This document shows positions 26,401-33,404 of a DNA stretch of 34,952 nucleotides, one piece after another (position 1 is the stretch's first letter; every line of letters starts with the position of its first letter). Under the pieces are notes generated by a model. It did no database searches. It saw nothing but the letters and a program-made list of their open reading frames with translations, and was not told the origin of the DNA. The position numbers and the translations under genes are program-made. Origin of the DNA: CAZJYI01 sp964550025 (GTDB taxonomy: Bacteria; Verrucomicrobiota; Kiritimatiellia; UBA8416; CAYOBW01); NCBI GenBank assembly GCA_964550025.1, contig CAZJYI010000124.1:1-34952 (forward strand). Reading direction: 5' to 3'.

Positions 26401-26667
26401 GCAAGCGAAAAAGGTGGGTGGATCTCTGCGGCAGAGCCAGACAAGAGAATCCCCGCCCCTTGCGGGCGGGAAGCTTCGGGTTTGCACGCTACACGCAGTT
26501 GCCGCCATGTCTTCTTGAGCCCGACGCGAACGAGGAACGTGCAAAGCTCTCCCGCTCGCTCCCTACGGGCTCAAGACTGGGGTGGCATTGTCCGGTAGCT
26601 CACCGTCCTGAACCTTCCCGCCCGCAAGGGGCGGGGATTCCAGGGAGCACCCACCTTCCTCGTTTGC
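26401..26667. repeat. MITE/REPIN-like palindromic element, copy 2
   Basis: A 267-bp element whose ends are inverted: GCAAGCGAAAAAGGTGGGTG at 26401-26420 matches the complement of 26648-26667 at 17 of 20 positions. Inside lies a REP-like hairpin forward (about 26449-26480, CCCCGCCC, CTTGC, GGGCGGG) and inverted (about 26611-26642). The core between them resembles the reverse complement of the core of the element at 8721-9128, including GAGCGAG, GGGAGAG, CGGGCTCA and GCGTGT motifs. It occupies the space between the GH123-like gene and the methyltransferase promoter and may act as a terminator. Confidence 0.78.
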
Positions 26668-26682
26668 ACCCGCCCCGTCCTG

Positions 26683-26711
26683 TTGCGCGCCGCCCGCCAT
26701 TGTGGTAGGTT
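26683..26711 (+). promoter_or_regulatory. Possible promoter for the methyltransferase gene
   Basis: TTGCGC (26683-26688), 17-base spacer, TAGGTT (26706-26711). Individually weak against consensus, but the same pattern, TTGCRC with 17 bases and TAGKTT, precedes the GH2 gene. It lies just outside the palindromic element. Confidence 0.4.
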
Positions 26712-26759
26712 GGCGCCGCTCGAACGGGGAACCACACGGTCAAATCTGGAATCCGAACG

Positions 26760-27269
26760 ATGAAGCTCGATCTGGGATGCGGTCCATCGAAACAGCCGGG
26801 GTACTTCGGCGTGGATGCCTACCCCTATGGGGGCGTCGATCTGGTTCAGGATCTCAACGAGCCGCGGTGGGCACTCGACGACTCATCGTGCGAAGAGATC
26901 AATGCCAGCCACCTTGTCGAACACATCAACGATCTGGTCGCTTTCTTCGGTGAGGTGCACCGCATCGCCGCCGATGGATGTATCGTGAAGTTGTCCACAC
27001 CGCATTACACGAGCAGAGACTCATGGCGGGATCCGACGCACGTGCACCACCTTTCCGTCCATTTCTTCGACACGCTTCTGGAGGGGTATCTGCGCGAACG
27101 GATGGACCAATTCGAGATCGTGGAAAGGCGGCTGAGCTATGGCCCCTTCATCTTTACCTGGCCCGCGCGCCTTGTCGCGGGGCTCTTCGGGTACGCCTTT
27201 TACGAGGAGCACTGCGCCTGGGCCATGCCCGCCAGGAACGTCTACCTGACGCTGAAGTGCGTGAAATAG
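26760..27269 (+). CDS. Class I SAM-dependent methyltransferase-like protein
   Basis: 169 residues. It opens directly with the SAM-binding motif, LDLGCGPSKQPGYFGVD at residues 3-19, followed by an acidic second motif (GGVDLVQDLNEP), EEINASHLVEHI, which fits the post-II strand and helix seen in Methyltransf_11-type enzymes, and GCIVKLSTPHYTSRDSW. The C-terminal third has an aromatic, partly hydrophobic segment (FIFTWPARLVAGLFGYAFYE) that may contact a membrane or lipid-like substrate. Small proteins of this shape often occur with glycan or lipid synthesis genes, but the neighbours here give no such context. No strong ribosome binding site precedes ATG 26760. The acceptor is unknown. Confidence 0.75.
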   Translation: MKLDLGCGPSKQPGYFGVDAYPYGGVDLVQDLNEPRWALDDSSCEEINASHLVEHINDLVAFFGEVHRIAADGCIVKLSTPHYTSRDSWRDPTHVHHLSVHFFDTLLEGYLRERMDQFEIVERRLSYGPFIFTWPARLVAGLFGYAFYEEHCAWAMPARNVYLTLKCVK

Positions 27270-27285
27270 CGCAGGGCAGCGCCAA

Positions 27286-27319
27286 CAAGAAAACCGCGGT
27301 AGTTACCGCGGTCTTCTTG
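27286..27319 (+). terminator. Hairpin terminator after the methyltransferase gene
   Basis: CAAGAAAACCGCGGTA and TACCGCGGTCTTCTTG form a nearly perfect 15-bp stem with a GT loop, beginning 16 bases after the stop. The A-rich upstream and T-rich downstream sides resemble a bidirectional intrinsic terminator. Confidence 0.7.
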
Positions 27320-27558
27320 GTTCCGGCACAAGGCCGTCTTGCCAATCGGTCAGCTCGGACATCGGATGTTTCTTTGACCCTCCTCGGGTCCATCCTTCTC
27401 ATTCCGGCCAACCTCAGGTCGGCTCTCTAAGATAGCAGGCGGCGTGCCAGACGGGGTGGTGGTCCCGAAACCCACGTGGTATCGAGGGAAGATGCTCCAA
27501 GCTCACCATGACGCCCGTGGGTCGCGCGGTCTGCAACGTGTTCACCTGGTTCGTTCTG
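27320..27558. other. Intergenic stretch without recognisable content
   Basis: About 240 bases between the terminator and the proposed GH2 promoter. Short ORFs occur on both strands but lack ribosome binding sites and recognisable protein patterns. I see no RNA gene, riboswitch or repeat here. Confidence 0.5.
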
Positions 27559-27587
27559 TTGCACCTCGGACACCGATGTGCTAGTTT
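27559..27587 (+). promoter_or_regulatory. Possible promoter for the GH2 gene
   Basis: TTGCAC (27559-27564), 17-base spacer, TAGTTT (27582-27587), with initiation about 26 bases before ATG 27621. GGAG lies eight bases before the start codon. The boxes match the pattern upstream of the methyltransferase gene. Confidence 0.45.
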
Positions 27588-27620
27588 GCGTCGCGATTCG
27601 ACCACAACTGGAGATGCACC

Positions 27621-30600
27621 ATGAAACGTACTGCCTTGCTCGCCGCCTGTTCATTCGTTCTTGCCGCTACGGCCCTTGCGGCTCCCGACTGGGAGAACGA
27701 GAGAGTCTTCGGTGTGAACCGCGAACCGCCGCATGCGACGCTGATGCCGTTCGCCGACACGGCGCAGGCGGTCAAAGGCGCGCCCAGCGATTCTCCCTAC
27801 TTCCAGTCGCTCAACGGCAAGTGGAAGTTCCACTGGGTCAAACACCCGGACGAGCGTCCCGTCGACTTCTACAAGGTCGATTACAACGTCACTGGCTGGG
27901 ACGAAATCCCAGTGCCCGCGAACGTGGAGATCGAGGGCTACGGCACGCCCATCTACTGCAACCAGCCGTATCCTTTCAAGAAGGACCCGCCGCGGGTCAT
28001 GGGTGAGCCGCCGAAGCACTTCACCTGCTATCGCGAGCGCAACCCCGTCAGTTCCTACCGCCGCACGTTCCGCGTACCCGCGGCCTGGAAGGGCCGCCGT
28101 CTGTTCCTCACGTTCGAGGGTGTGTCGTCCGCATTCTACCTTTGGATCAACGGAAAGAAAGTCGGCTACAGTCAGGGCAGCCGCACGCCGGCGGAGTTCG
28201 ATATCACCGCGTTCATCAAGACCGGCGACAACGTGCTGGCCGCGGAGGTCTACCGCTACTCCGACGGGTCGTACCTCGAGTGCCAGGACTTCTGGCGCTT
28301 GAGCGGCATCTTCCGCGATGTCTATCTCTGGTCGGCGCCGCAGGTCCACATCCGCGACTTCGAAGTGAAGACGGCGCTGGATGCGCGCTACTGCGACGCC
28401 GTGCTGACCGTCAAGACCAGCGTCCGCAACTACGGCCAGGCGCGCGCGGCCGGCCATTCGGTGGAACTCCTCCTGCAGGATGCGGGCGGAAAAGAGGTCG
28501 TCTCCCTCGGCGTGCCTGTGCCTGCCGTTGCCGCCGGCGAAGAGGCGATCGTCAATCCGCAAACAGAAGTCCGCAATCCCCTCAAGTGGTCAGCCGAGAC
28601 CCCCAACCTGTACAAGCTCCTGCTCACGCTCAAAGATGCAGAGGGGAGCGTGCTGGAGGTCCTTTCCTGCGACGTGGGCTTTCGCTCTTGCGAGATCAGG
28701 CACGGGCAGCTTCTCGTCAACGGAAAGCCGATCCTGGTCATGGGCGCCAATCGCCACGATCACGACCCCGACACGGGGCATGTCATCTCGCAGGAATCCA
28801 TGATCCAGGACATCACGATCATGAAGCAGAACAACCTCAACACGGTGCGCACGAGTCACTACCCGAACCAGCTTCCCTGGTACGAGCTGTGCGACCGCTA
28901 CGGGCTGTACGTCATCTGCGAGGCCAACATCGAGTCGCACGGCATGGGGTACGGGCCCGCGTCGCTGGCCAAGAAGCCTTCCTGGAAGGAGGCGCATCTC
29001 GATCGTACGATTCGCATGGTGGAGCAGTTCAAGAACCACCCGTCGGTGATAATCTGGTCGCTCGGCAACGAGGCGGGCGACGGTGTTAACTTCGAGGCCG
29101 CCAGCGGCTGGATCCACGAGCGCGACCCCTCTCGCCCCGTGCATTACGAACGCGCCGGGAGCCGCCAGCACACCGACATCGTCTGCCCGATGTACGCCGG
29201 CATCGGCCGCCTCGAGAACTATGCCAAGAGCAAGCCCAACCGACCGCTCATCCTGTGCGAGTACGCGCACGCCATGGGCAATAGCGTGGGCAATCTCCAG
29301 GACTACTGGGACATGATCGAGGCGCACGATTCGCTGCAGGGCGGCTGCATCTGGGACTGGGTCGACCAGGGGCTGCGCAAGGCCGTCTCGAAGCGCCACG
29401 CGACGCAGGACCGGTCGCCCGCGAAACTGACGGCGGACGTGCTCGGCAGGCCGGTGCCGGGGGAGGGTGTGATCGGTGCGGTTGTCGTTCCGCAACATCC
29501 TGCACTGGACCTCACGGAAGCCGTTTCGGTGGAGGCCGTGTTCCGCGGCGATTTCAGCGGCAGCTACGCTCCGCTCATCTCGAAGGGCGACCACCAGTAC
29601 CTGCTGCGCCAGGACGGCGGCGGACTTGTCTTCGTGCTGCACATGAACAACTGGGCCGAGGTGCGCGTGAAGAGGGACCGGCCGTGGGATGGGAAGTGGC
29701 ATCGTCTCACGGGTACCTATGACGGGAAGCGCGCGTGTCTCTACCTGGACGGGAAGCTGATCGGGTCGCGGGATATTTCGGGCCGGCTGAGTCGCAGTCC
29801 GCACCAGGTCAACATCGGGCGCAATTCGGAGATCCCGTCGCGGGTCGGCGCGTTCACGATCAAGACGGCGCGCATCTACAACCGCGCCCTGTCCGCGAAG
29901 GACGTGCAGGACGTGGGTACGCGGTCAAAAGCGGGTCTCGTCCTTGACCTGGACCTCACCGCCGTGACCGAGAAGCCTCCGGCGCCGGGTAGTCCAAAGA
30001 CGTTCTTTGCCTACGGTGGTGACTACGGCGACCATCCCAACGACAACAACTTCTGCTGCAACGGTCTCATTGCGCCGGACCGCAAGCCGAACCCGCACCT
30101 GCACGAAGTGAAGAAGGTCTACCAGCACTTCAAGGTAGAGCCCGAGGACCTCGCGGCCGGCCTGGTGTCCGTGCGCAACAAGTACTTCTTCCTGAACCTG
30201 AAGGCGTTCGATACTCGCTGGCAACTGACGGCGGACGGCAAGGTGATTCAGGAGGGCGACCTCGGCAATCTCGACGTGCCGCCGCAGACCACGCGCCGGG
30301 CGACCGTTCCGTTCAAGAAGCCGGCTTTGACGCCCGGCGCCGAATACCATCTGAAGGTCAGCCTGCACCTGGCGGAGGATGAGCCGTGGGCGCCGAAGGG
30401 GTACGAGCTGGCGTGGGACCAGTTCGCCATGCCTTTCAAAGCGCCGGCCAAACACGGTCCCATGGGTGGCAGCCCGCTCAAGCTCGAACGGAGCGAGACA
30501 CAGCTCCGGGTCACGGGCGATTCGCTCTCCGTGTGCGTCAACCGCGAAAGCGGAGCGCTCGAATCCTACGTCGTCGGCGGCAAGGAACTCGTCACCACGC

Positions 30601-31328
30601 CGTTGCAGCTCAACTTCTGGCGCGTGCCGACGGACAACGAGCGCGCGAACCGCATGGCCGGCCGCCTCGGCGTCTGGCGGCAGGCCGTGGCCAACAAGAA
30701 GATGACGATCGTTCGCGCCGAGACGCCGGCCCCGAAGATCGTGCGCATTGTGGCGGCGCACCGCCTGGCCGCCGGTGACACAACGGCGACGGTGACCTAC
30801 CAGGTCAGGGCCAACGGTCAGGTTCACGTGCATTGCGCGCTTGACCCGGCCGGGAAAGTGCCGCGGCTGCCGCGTGTCGGCATGCAGATGGCGGTGCCCG
30901 GGACGTACAGCGCCGTGACGTGGTTTGGACGCGGACCGCACGAGACATACTGGGATCGCAAGACCGGCGGTCTCGTTGGTCGCCACAGTCTTCCGGTGAG
31001 CGAGATGTGGCACCCTTACATCGAACCCCAGGAAACCGGGAACCGCACCGATGTGCGTTGGGCCACGCTGCTGGACGAGAGCGGAAAAGGTCTGAAGATC
31101 ATCGGGGATACACCGCTCAGTTTCAGCACCTGGCCGTTCGCCATGTCCGACCTCGCCGGCAAGGCGCATCCGCACGACATCCCGATACGGGACTTCATCA
31201 CGGTCAACATCGACCACAAGCAGCAAGGCGTGGCCGGCGACAATAGCTGGGGCGCGCAGGTCCATCCCGAGTACCGTCTCGAGCCCAAGGCGTACCGTTA
31301 CGGGTTTACGCTGGAGGCGGTGCGGTAG
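27621..31328 (+). CDS. Secreted GH2 beta-galactosidase (LacZ-type) with a LamG domain inserted in the catalytic region
   Basis: 1235 residues against about 1020 for E. coli LacZ. Signal peptide 1-20 (LLAACSFVLAATALA). The sugar-binding domain (about 25-240) has LNGKWKFHWVKHPDERP, FEGVSSAFYLWINGKKVGYS and LECQDFWRLSGIFRDVYLWS. The barrel has the acid/base Glu484 in SLGNEAGDG and the nucleophile Glu547 in LCEYAHAMGNSVGN, then IWDWVDQGLRK. A concanavalin/LamG-type domain (about 625-765: EAVFRGDFSGSYAPLISKGD, GKWHRLTGTYDGKRACLYLD) is spliced in before the barrel resumes at FFAYGGDYGDHPNDNNFCCN. The Bgal_small_N-like sandwich completes it (RVPTDNERANR, WFGRGPHETYWDRK). Both catalytic acids are intact, so it should be active on beta-galactosides or related glycans outside the cytoplasm. 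Confidence 0.94.
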   Translation: MKRTALLAACSFVLAATALAAPDWENERVFGVNREPPHATLMPFADTAQAVKGAPSDSPYFQSLNGKWKFHWVKHPDERPVDFYKVDYNVTGWDEIPVPANVEIEGYGTPIYCNQPYPFKKDPPRVMGEPPKHFTCYRERNPVSSYRRTFRVPAAWKGRRLFLTFEGVSSAFYLWINGKKVGYSQGSRTPAEFDITAFIKTGDNVLAAEVYRYSDGSYLECQDFWRLSGIFRDVYLWSAPQVHIRDFEVKTALDARYCDAVLTVKTSVRNYGQARAAGHSVELLLQDAGGKEVVSLGVPVPAVAAGEEAIVNPQTEVRNPLKWSAETPNLYKLLLTLKDAEGSVLEVLSCDVGFRSCEIRHGQLLVNGKPILVMGANRHDHDPDTGHVISQESMIQDITIMKQNNLNTVRTSHYPNQLPWYELCDRYGLYVICEANIESHGMGYGPASLAKKPSWKEAHLDRTIRMVEQFKNHPSVIIWSLGNEAGDGVNFEAASGWIHERDPSRPVHYERAGSRQHTDIVCPMYAGIGRLENYAKSKPNRPLILCEYAHAMGNSVGNLQDYWDMIEAHDSLQGGCIWDWVDQGLRKAVSKRHATQDRSPAKLTADVLGRPVPGEGVIGAVVVPQHPALDLTEAVSVEAVFRGDFSGSYAPLISKGDHQYLLRQDGGGLVFVLHMNNWAEVRVKRDRPWDGKWHRLTGTYDGKRACLYLDGKLIGSRDISGRLSRSPHQVNIGRNSEIPSRVGAFTIKTARIYNRALSAKDVQDVGTRSKAGLVLDLDLTAVTEKPPAPGSPKTFFAYGGDYGDHPNDNNFCCNGLIAPDRKPNPHLHEVKKVYQHFKVEPEDLAAGLVSVRNKYFFLNLKAFDTRWQLTADGKVIQEGDLGNLDVPPQTTRRATVPFKKPALTPGAEYHLKVSLHLAEDEPWAPKGYELAWDQFAMPFKAPAKHGPMGGSPLKLERSETQLRVTGDSLSVCVNRESGALESYVVGGKELVTTPLQLNFWRVPTDNERANRMAGRLGVWRQAVANKKMTIVRAETPAPKIVRIVAAHRLAAGDTTATVTYQVRANGQVHVHCALDPAGKVPRLPRVGMQMAVPGTYSAVTWFGRGPHETYWDRKTGGLVGRHSLPVSEMWHPYIEPQETGNRTDVRWATLLDESGKGLKIIGDTPLSFSTWPFAMSDLAGKAHPHDIPIRDFITVNIDHKQQGVAGDNSWGAQVHPEYRLEPKAYRYGFTLEAVR

Positions 31329-31329
31329 C

Positions 31330-31932
31330 TCACGGGATCTCGATCTTCAGCACCACGTCGGCGCAGATGACGGAAGCGAGTATGAGGCGTCTGATCGTGC
31401 TGTTCGGGGGGACGACCTCGTCGACCTCCAGCATGTGATCGTCGGCGCTTGTGAAGAGCTCCTTGCCGAGACCGGCCCATTTCTTCGTGACGCGCGCGAG
31501 CTCGACCCCGTCGGAAGTCACGAAGCGCACGTTGAGCGCGCCCAGTTTGCCCTCGATGCGGCAGACGGGTTCGTCGTTGGCATCGAGCACTTCGAATACG
31601 CGCCGTAGAGCCCATGGCCGTTGCTGGAAGGTGCCGAGCAGGACGTCCTGCTCGTCGTACACGGTGACGCGCGAGAAGAACACAGGGACGCCGCGCTTCA
31701 TGCGCAGGACAGGCTGCCGGTCCGCCGTTCGCACGACCAGGTCGAACGGCGTCGTGCGCCGGGTCAACGCGAAGAGCCGGAAGAAGCGCGTCGCCCGAGT
31801 GATGTTTTGCTCGCGGCACTCAAGGACGACGGAGCCCGACTCCGGGTCGTGTATATCGTAACCGTGCCCCGAGCGCACGAGCGAGGTCCGCCCCTTGACG
31901 AGGAGTAGTGGGCTGTTGAGCATGTCTGTCAT
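31330..31932 (-). CDS. Scramblase/LURP-one-like (LOR) family protein
   Basis: 200 residues, no signal peptide. The repeating strand pattern (DIHDPESGSVVLECREQ, PVLRMKRGVPVFFSRVTVYD, EQDVLLGTFQQR, FEVLDANDEPVCRIEGKL, RVTKKWAGLGKELFTSADDH) is that of the tubby-like barrel of the phospholipid scramblase / LURP-one superfamily (PF03803 or DUF567-like). Bacterial members have no settled function. The C-terminal IRRLILASVICADVVLKIEIP includes a helix that, in this family, sits inside the barrel. ATG 31932 or 31923 may be used; neither has a clear ribosome binding site, and a heptamer array lies directly upstream. It is convergent with the GH2 gene, with one base between the stops. Confidence 0.75.
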   Translation of the reverse strand: MTDMLNSPLLLVKGRTSLVRSGHGYDIHDPESGSVVLECREQNITRATRFFRLFALTRRTTPFDLVVRTADRQPVLRMKRGVPVFFSRVTVYDEQDVLLGTFQQRPWALRRVFEVLDANDEPVCRIEGKLGALNVRFVTSDGVELARVTKKWAGLGKELFTSADDHMLEVDEVVPPNSTIRRLILASVICADVVLKIEIP

Positions 31933-31937
31933 TGTCG

Positions 31938-32025
31938 GTTGTTGGCCATTGGTTATTCGTTATCAGTTACTTGTCATCAGGCGCGCCTCTCGAGTGACTG
32001 ATAACCAATAACCAGTAACCGACGG
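31938..32025. repeat. Inverted pair of heptamer arrays, (GTTATCA)-type
   Basis: On the plus strand 31938-31979 parses as GTTGTTG, GCCATTG, GTTATTC, GTTATCA, GTTACTT, GTCATCA. After a short GC-rich centre, 31991-32025 parses as CGAGTGA, CTGATAA, CCAATAA, CCAGTAA, CCGACGG, the opposite orientation of the same family. The arms can pair. It lies between two minus-strand genes, with the left end only six bases upstream of the scramblase-like start. Confidence 0.75.
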
Positions 32026-32038
32026 CCCTCCCCTCCGT

Positions 32039-33217
32039 CTATCGTCCAAAGTACTGCTTCCTTACCTTCACTTTCACACTATCCGGTATTCCGTCCTTCT
32101 CGGCAATATCGTTGAACAGGACAAGTGCCTCGTAGCGGCTGATTCGATCGTCGAACATATCGTTTGCAATGCGCTCGGCAATCGAGATCGCGTGCCGTTC
32201 GAGCCTGGCGCGTTCGAACTTCTCGGCGGCCGCCGCGGCGCTCTCCGCCTTTTTGTTGCGGTCCGCTTCAGCGGCTGCCTTGTCCGACTGCCCGCCCGTT
32301 GTCGTGAGGTGCTTCTCGCGGGCGGCTTCCAGCCGGGCCTCCACGGCTTCCGCCCTGCGCCGACGGGCATCGCGGATTATCTTCGTGAGGCTGGCCGCCA
32401 GCCCCTGTTCGTCGGCCGCGGTTTGCCGTTCTTCGCGTGCCATGCGTGCGGCGGCCTGGACGGCGGCCTTGCGCTCCTGGGATGCCCGCTTCGCTGCCTT
32501 CTCGGCTTCGCGCAAACGACGGCGCAGTTCCTTCTCAGTCGCGATGGCCTGCTCTTCGACGTTGCGTTTGAGGTCGGCTTCGAGCTCCGCCTCTTCCCGC
32601 TTCTCTTCCAGTTCACGGTGCGCGGCCTGGGTTGCCGAGAGCTCTGCCTCCAGTGTGGCCTTGCGCCGCTCCCGATCCCTGAGCTGCTGCTCTCTCCGCC
32701 TTTCCTGCTGCGCTCTCCGCTTGGCCTCCTGCTTCTTCTCCCGTTCCGCCTCGACTCGCCGTGCGACCTCGTCGGGAACGGCGATACCGTGCTTGCGTCT
32801 ATAGCCGACCACGGCCGCCGTCTCAAGGCGCCTGCGCAATTCGGGGAGTGCCCGTTCGAACGACTCGCGCAGAATGCGCCGCGGGGCGCCCTTGGTGCGC
32901 TCGGTCGATTCAACCGTTTCGATGACGCCCTCGTCGATCCAGGTCTGTACGGCGCGCCGGGTGGCGCCGATCACGCGCGCCGCTTCCGATACGCCCATTG
33001 TCAGCCGGTTGTCTTCCGCGTCCGCCAGGATGTAGGCGCGGTCGAAGACCCAGCGACCGTTCGGGAGCTTGTCGGCCCAGGGCGGCAGTTCTCCCCCGTG
33101 CGCCTTGGCGTAATTGTACGCTCGCGCGACATACGCCCCGGCCTTCAGCGCACCCTCGACCGAGGCGATCTCGGAGCGCGCCATCCATTGTCCGTCCACG
33201 TTCACCATCGCCGACAT
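32039..33217 (-). CDS. Helix-turn-helix protein with a long charged coiled coil
   Basis: 392 residues from ATG 33217 (ATG 33208 is possible). An N-terminal region (GALKAGAYVARAYNYAKAHG, LPNGRWVFDRAYILADAED) leads to a MerR/excisionase-like helix-turn-helix at about 70-105 (GVSEAARVIGATRRAVQTWI, then a wing-like segment). Residues about 145-340 form a long Lys/Arg/Glu/Ala-rich helix with no proline, almost certainly a coiled coil (EAEREKKQEAKRRAQQERRR, KELRRRLREAEKAAKRAS). The C-terminal domain (RHAISIAERIANDMFDDRIS, then YEALVLFNDIAEKDGIPDSV) is globular. Cytoplasmic; DNA binding with a spacer for oligomerisation or cargo is inferred. No named family is recognised. The frame stays open to 33487 through repeats, which I exclude. 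Confidence 0.7.
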   Translation of the reverse strand: MSAMVNVDGQWMARSEIASVEGALKAGAYVARAYNYAKAHGGELPPWADKLPNGRWVFDRAYILADAEDNRLTMGVSEAARVIGATRRAVQTWIDEGVIETVESTERTKGAPRRILRESFERALPELRRRLETAAVVGYRRKHGIAVPDEVARRVEAEREKKQEAKRRAQQERRREQQLRDRERRKATLEAELSATQAAHRELEEKREEAELEADLKRNVEEQAIATEKELRRRLREAEKAAKRASQERKAAVQAAARMAREERQTAADEQGLAASLTKIIRDARRRRAEAVEARLEAAREKHLTTTGGQSDKAAAEADRNKKAESAAAAAEKFERARLERHAISIAERIANDMFDDRISRYEALVLFNDIAEKDGIPDSVKVKVRKQYFGR

Positions 33218-33248
33218 CGTATCACGCGTGGCGTGGCAGTACAATGCA

Positions 33249-33276
33249 GGCGAGTGGCGAGTGGCGAGTGGCGGTC
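33249..33276. repeat. Heptamer array, (GGCGAGT)3 plus a partial unit
   Basis: Three perfect copies of GGCGAGT at 33249-33269, then GGCGGTC. On the minus strand this reads CCACTCG repeated, the same family and orientation relative to the downstream gene as the array before arcC. It sits 32 bases upstream of ATG 33217. Confidence 0.8.
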
Positions 33277-33297
33277 GGGGAGGGGGGAACTCAGCTT

Positions 33298-33389
33298 CGG
33301 CTCCGTCGAGCCGTTGGCGGTCGGAAGTCTTGGCGACTTCCGCTACTTCTTCTCTCGCGTGTGTGTAGCGGAACGCGCCGAGCGTTCCG
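33298..33389 (-). terminator. Three consecutive hairpins downstream of the DUF4139 gene
   Basis: Perfect short stems follow the stop at 33405 on the minus strand: CGGAACGC with GCGTTCCG (33369-33389), CGGAAGTC with GACTTCCG (33322-33342), and CGGCTC with GAGCCG (33298-33313). Each has a 4-5 base loop. They may terminate or protect the transcript before the next gene. Weak T-runs argue against a standard intrinsic terminator. Confidence 0.5.
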
Positions 33390-33404
33390 ATCTCGCCTGG
33401 CTGC

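Noticed and set aside
26978..27430. A plus-strand frame overlapping the methyltransferase and its terminator
   Set aside because: It runs through the terminator hairpin and shows no protein pattern; the methyltransferase frame has a clear SAM motif.
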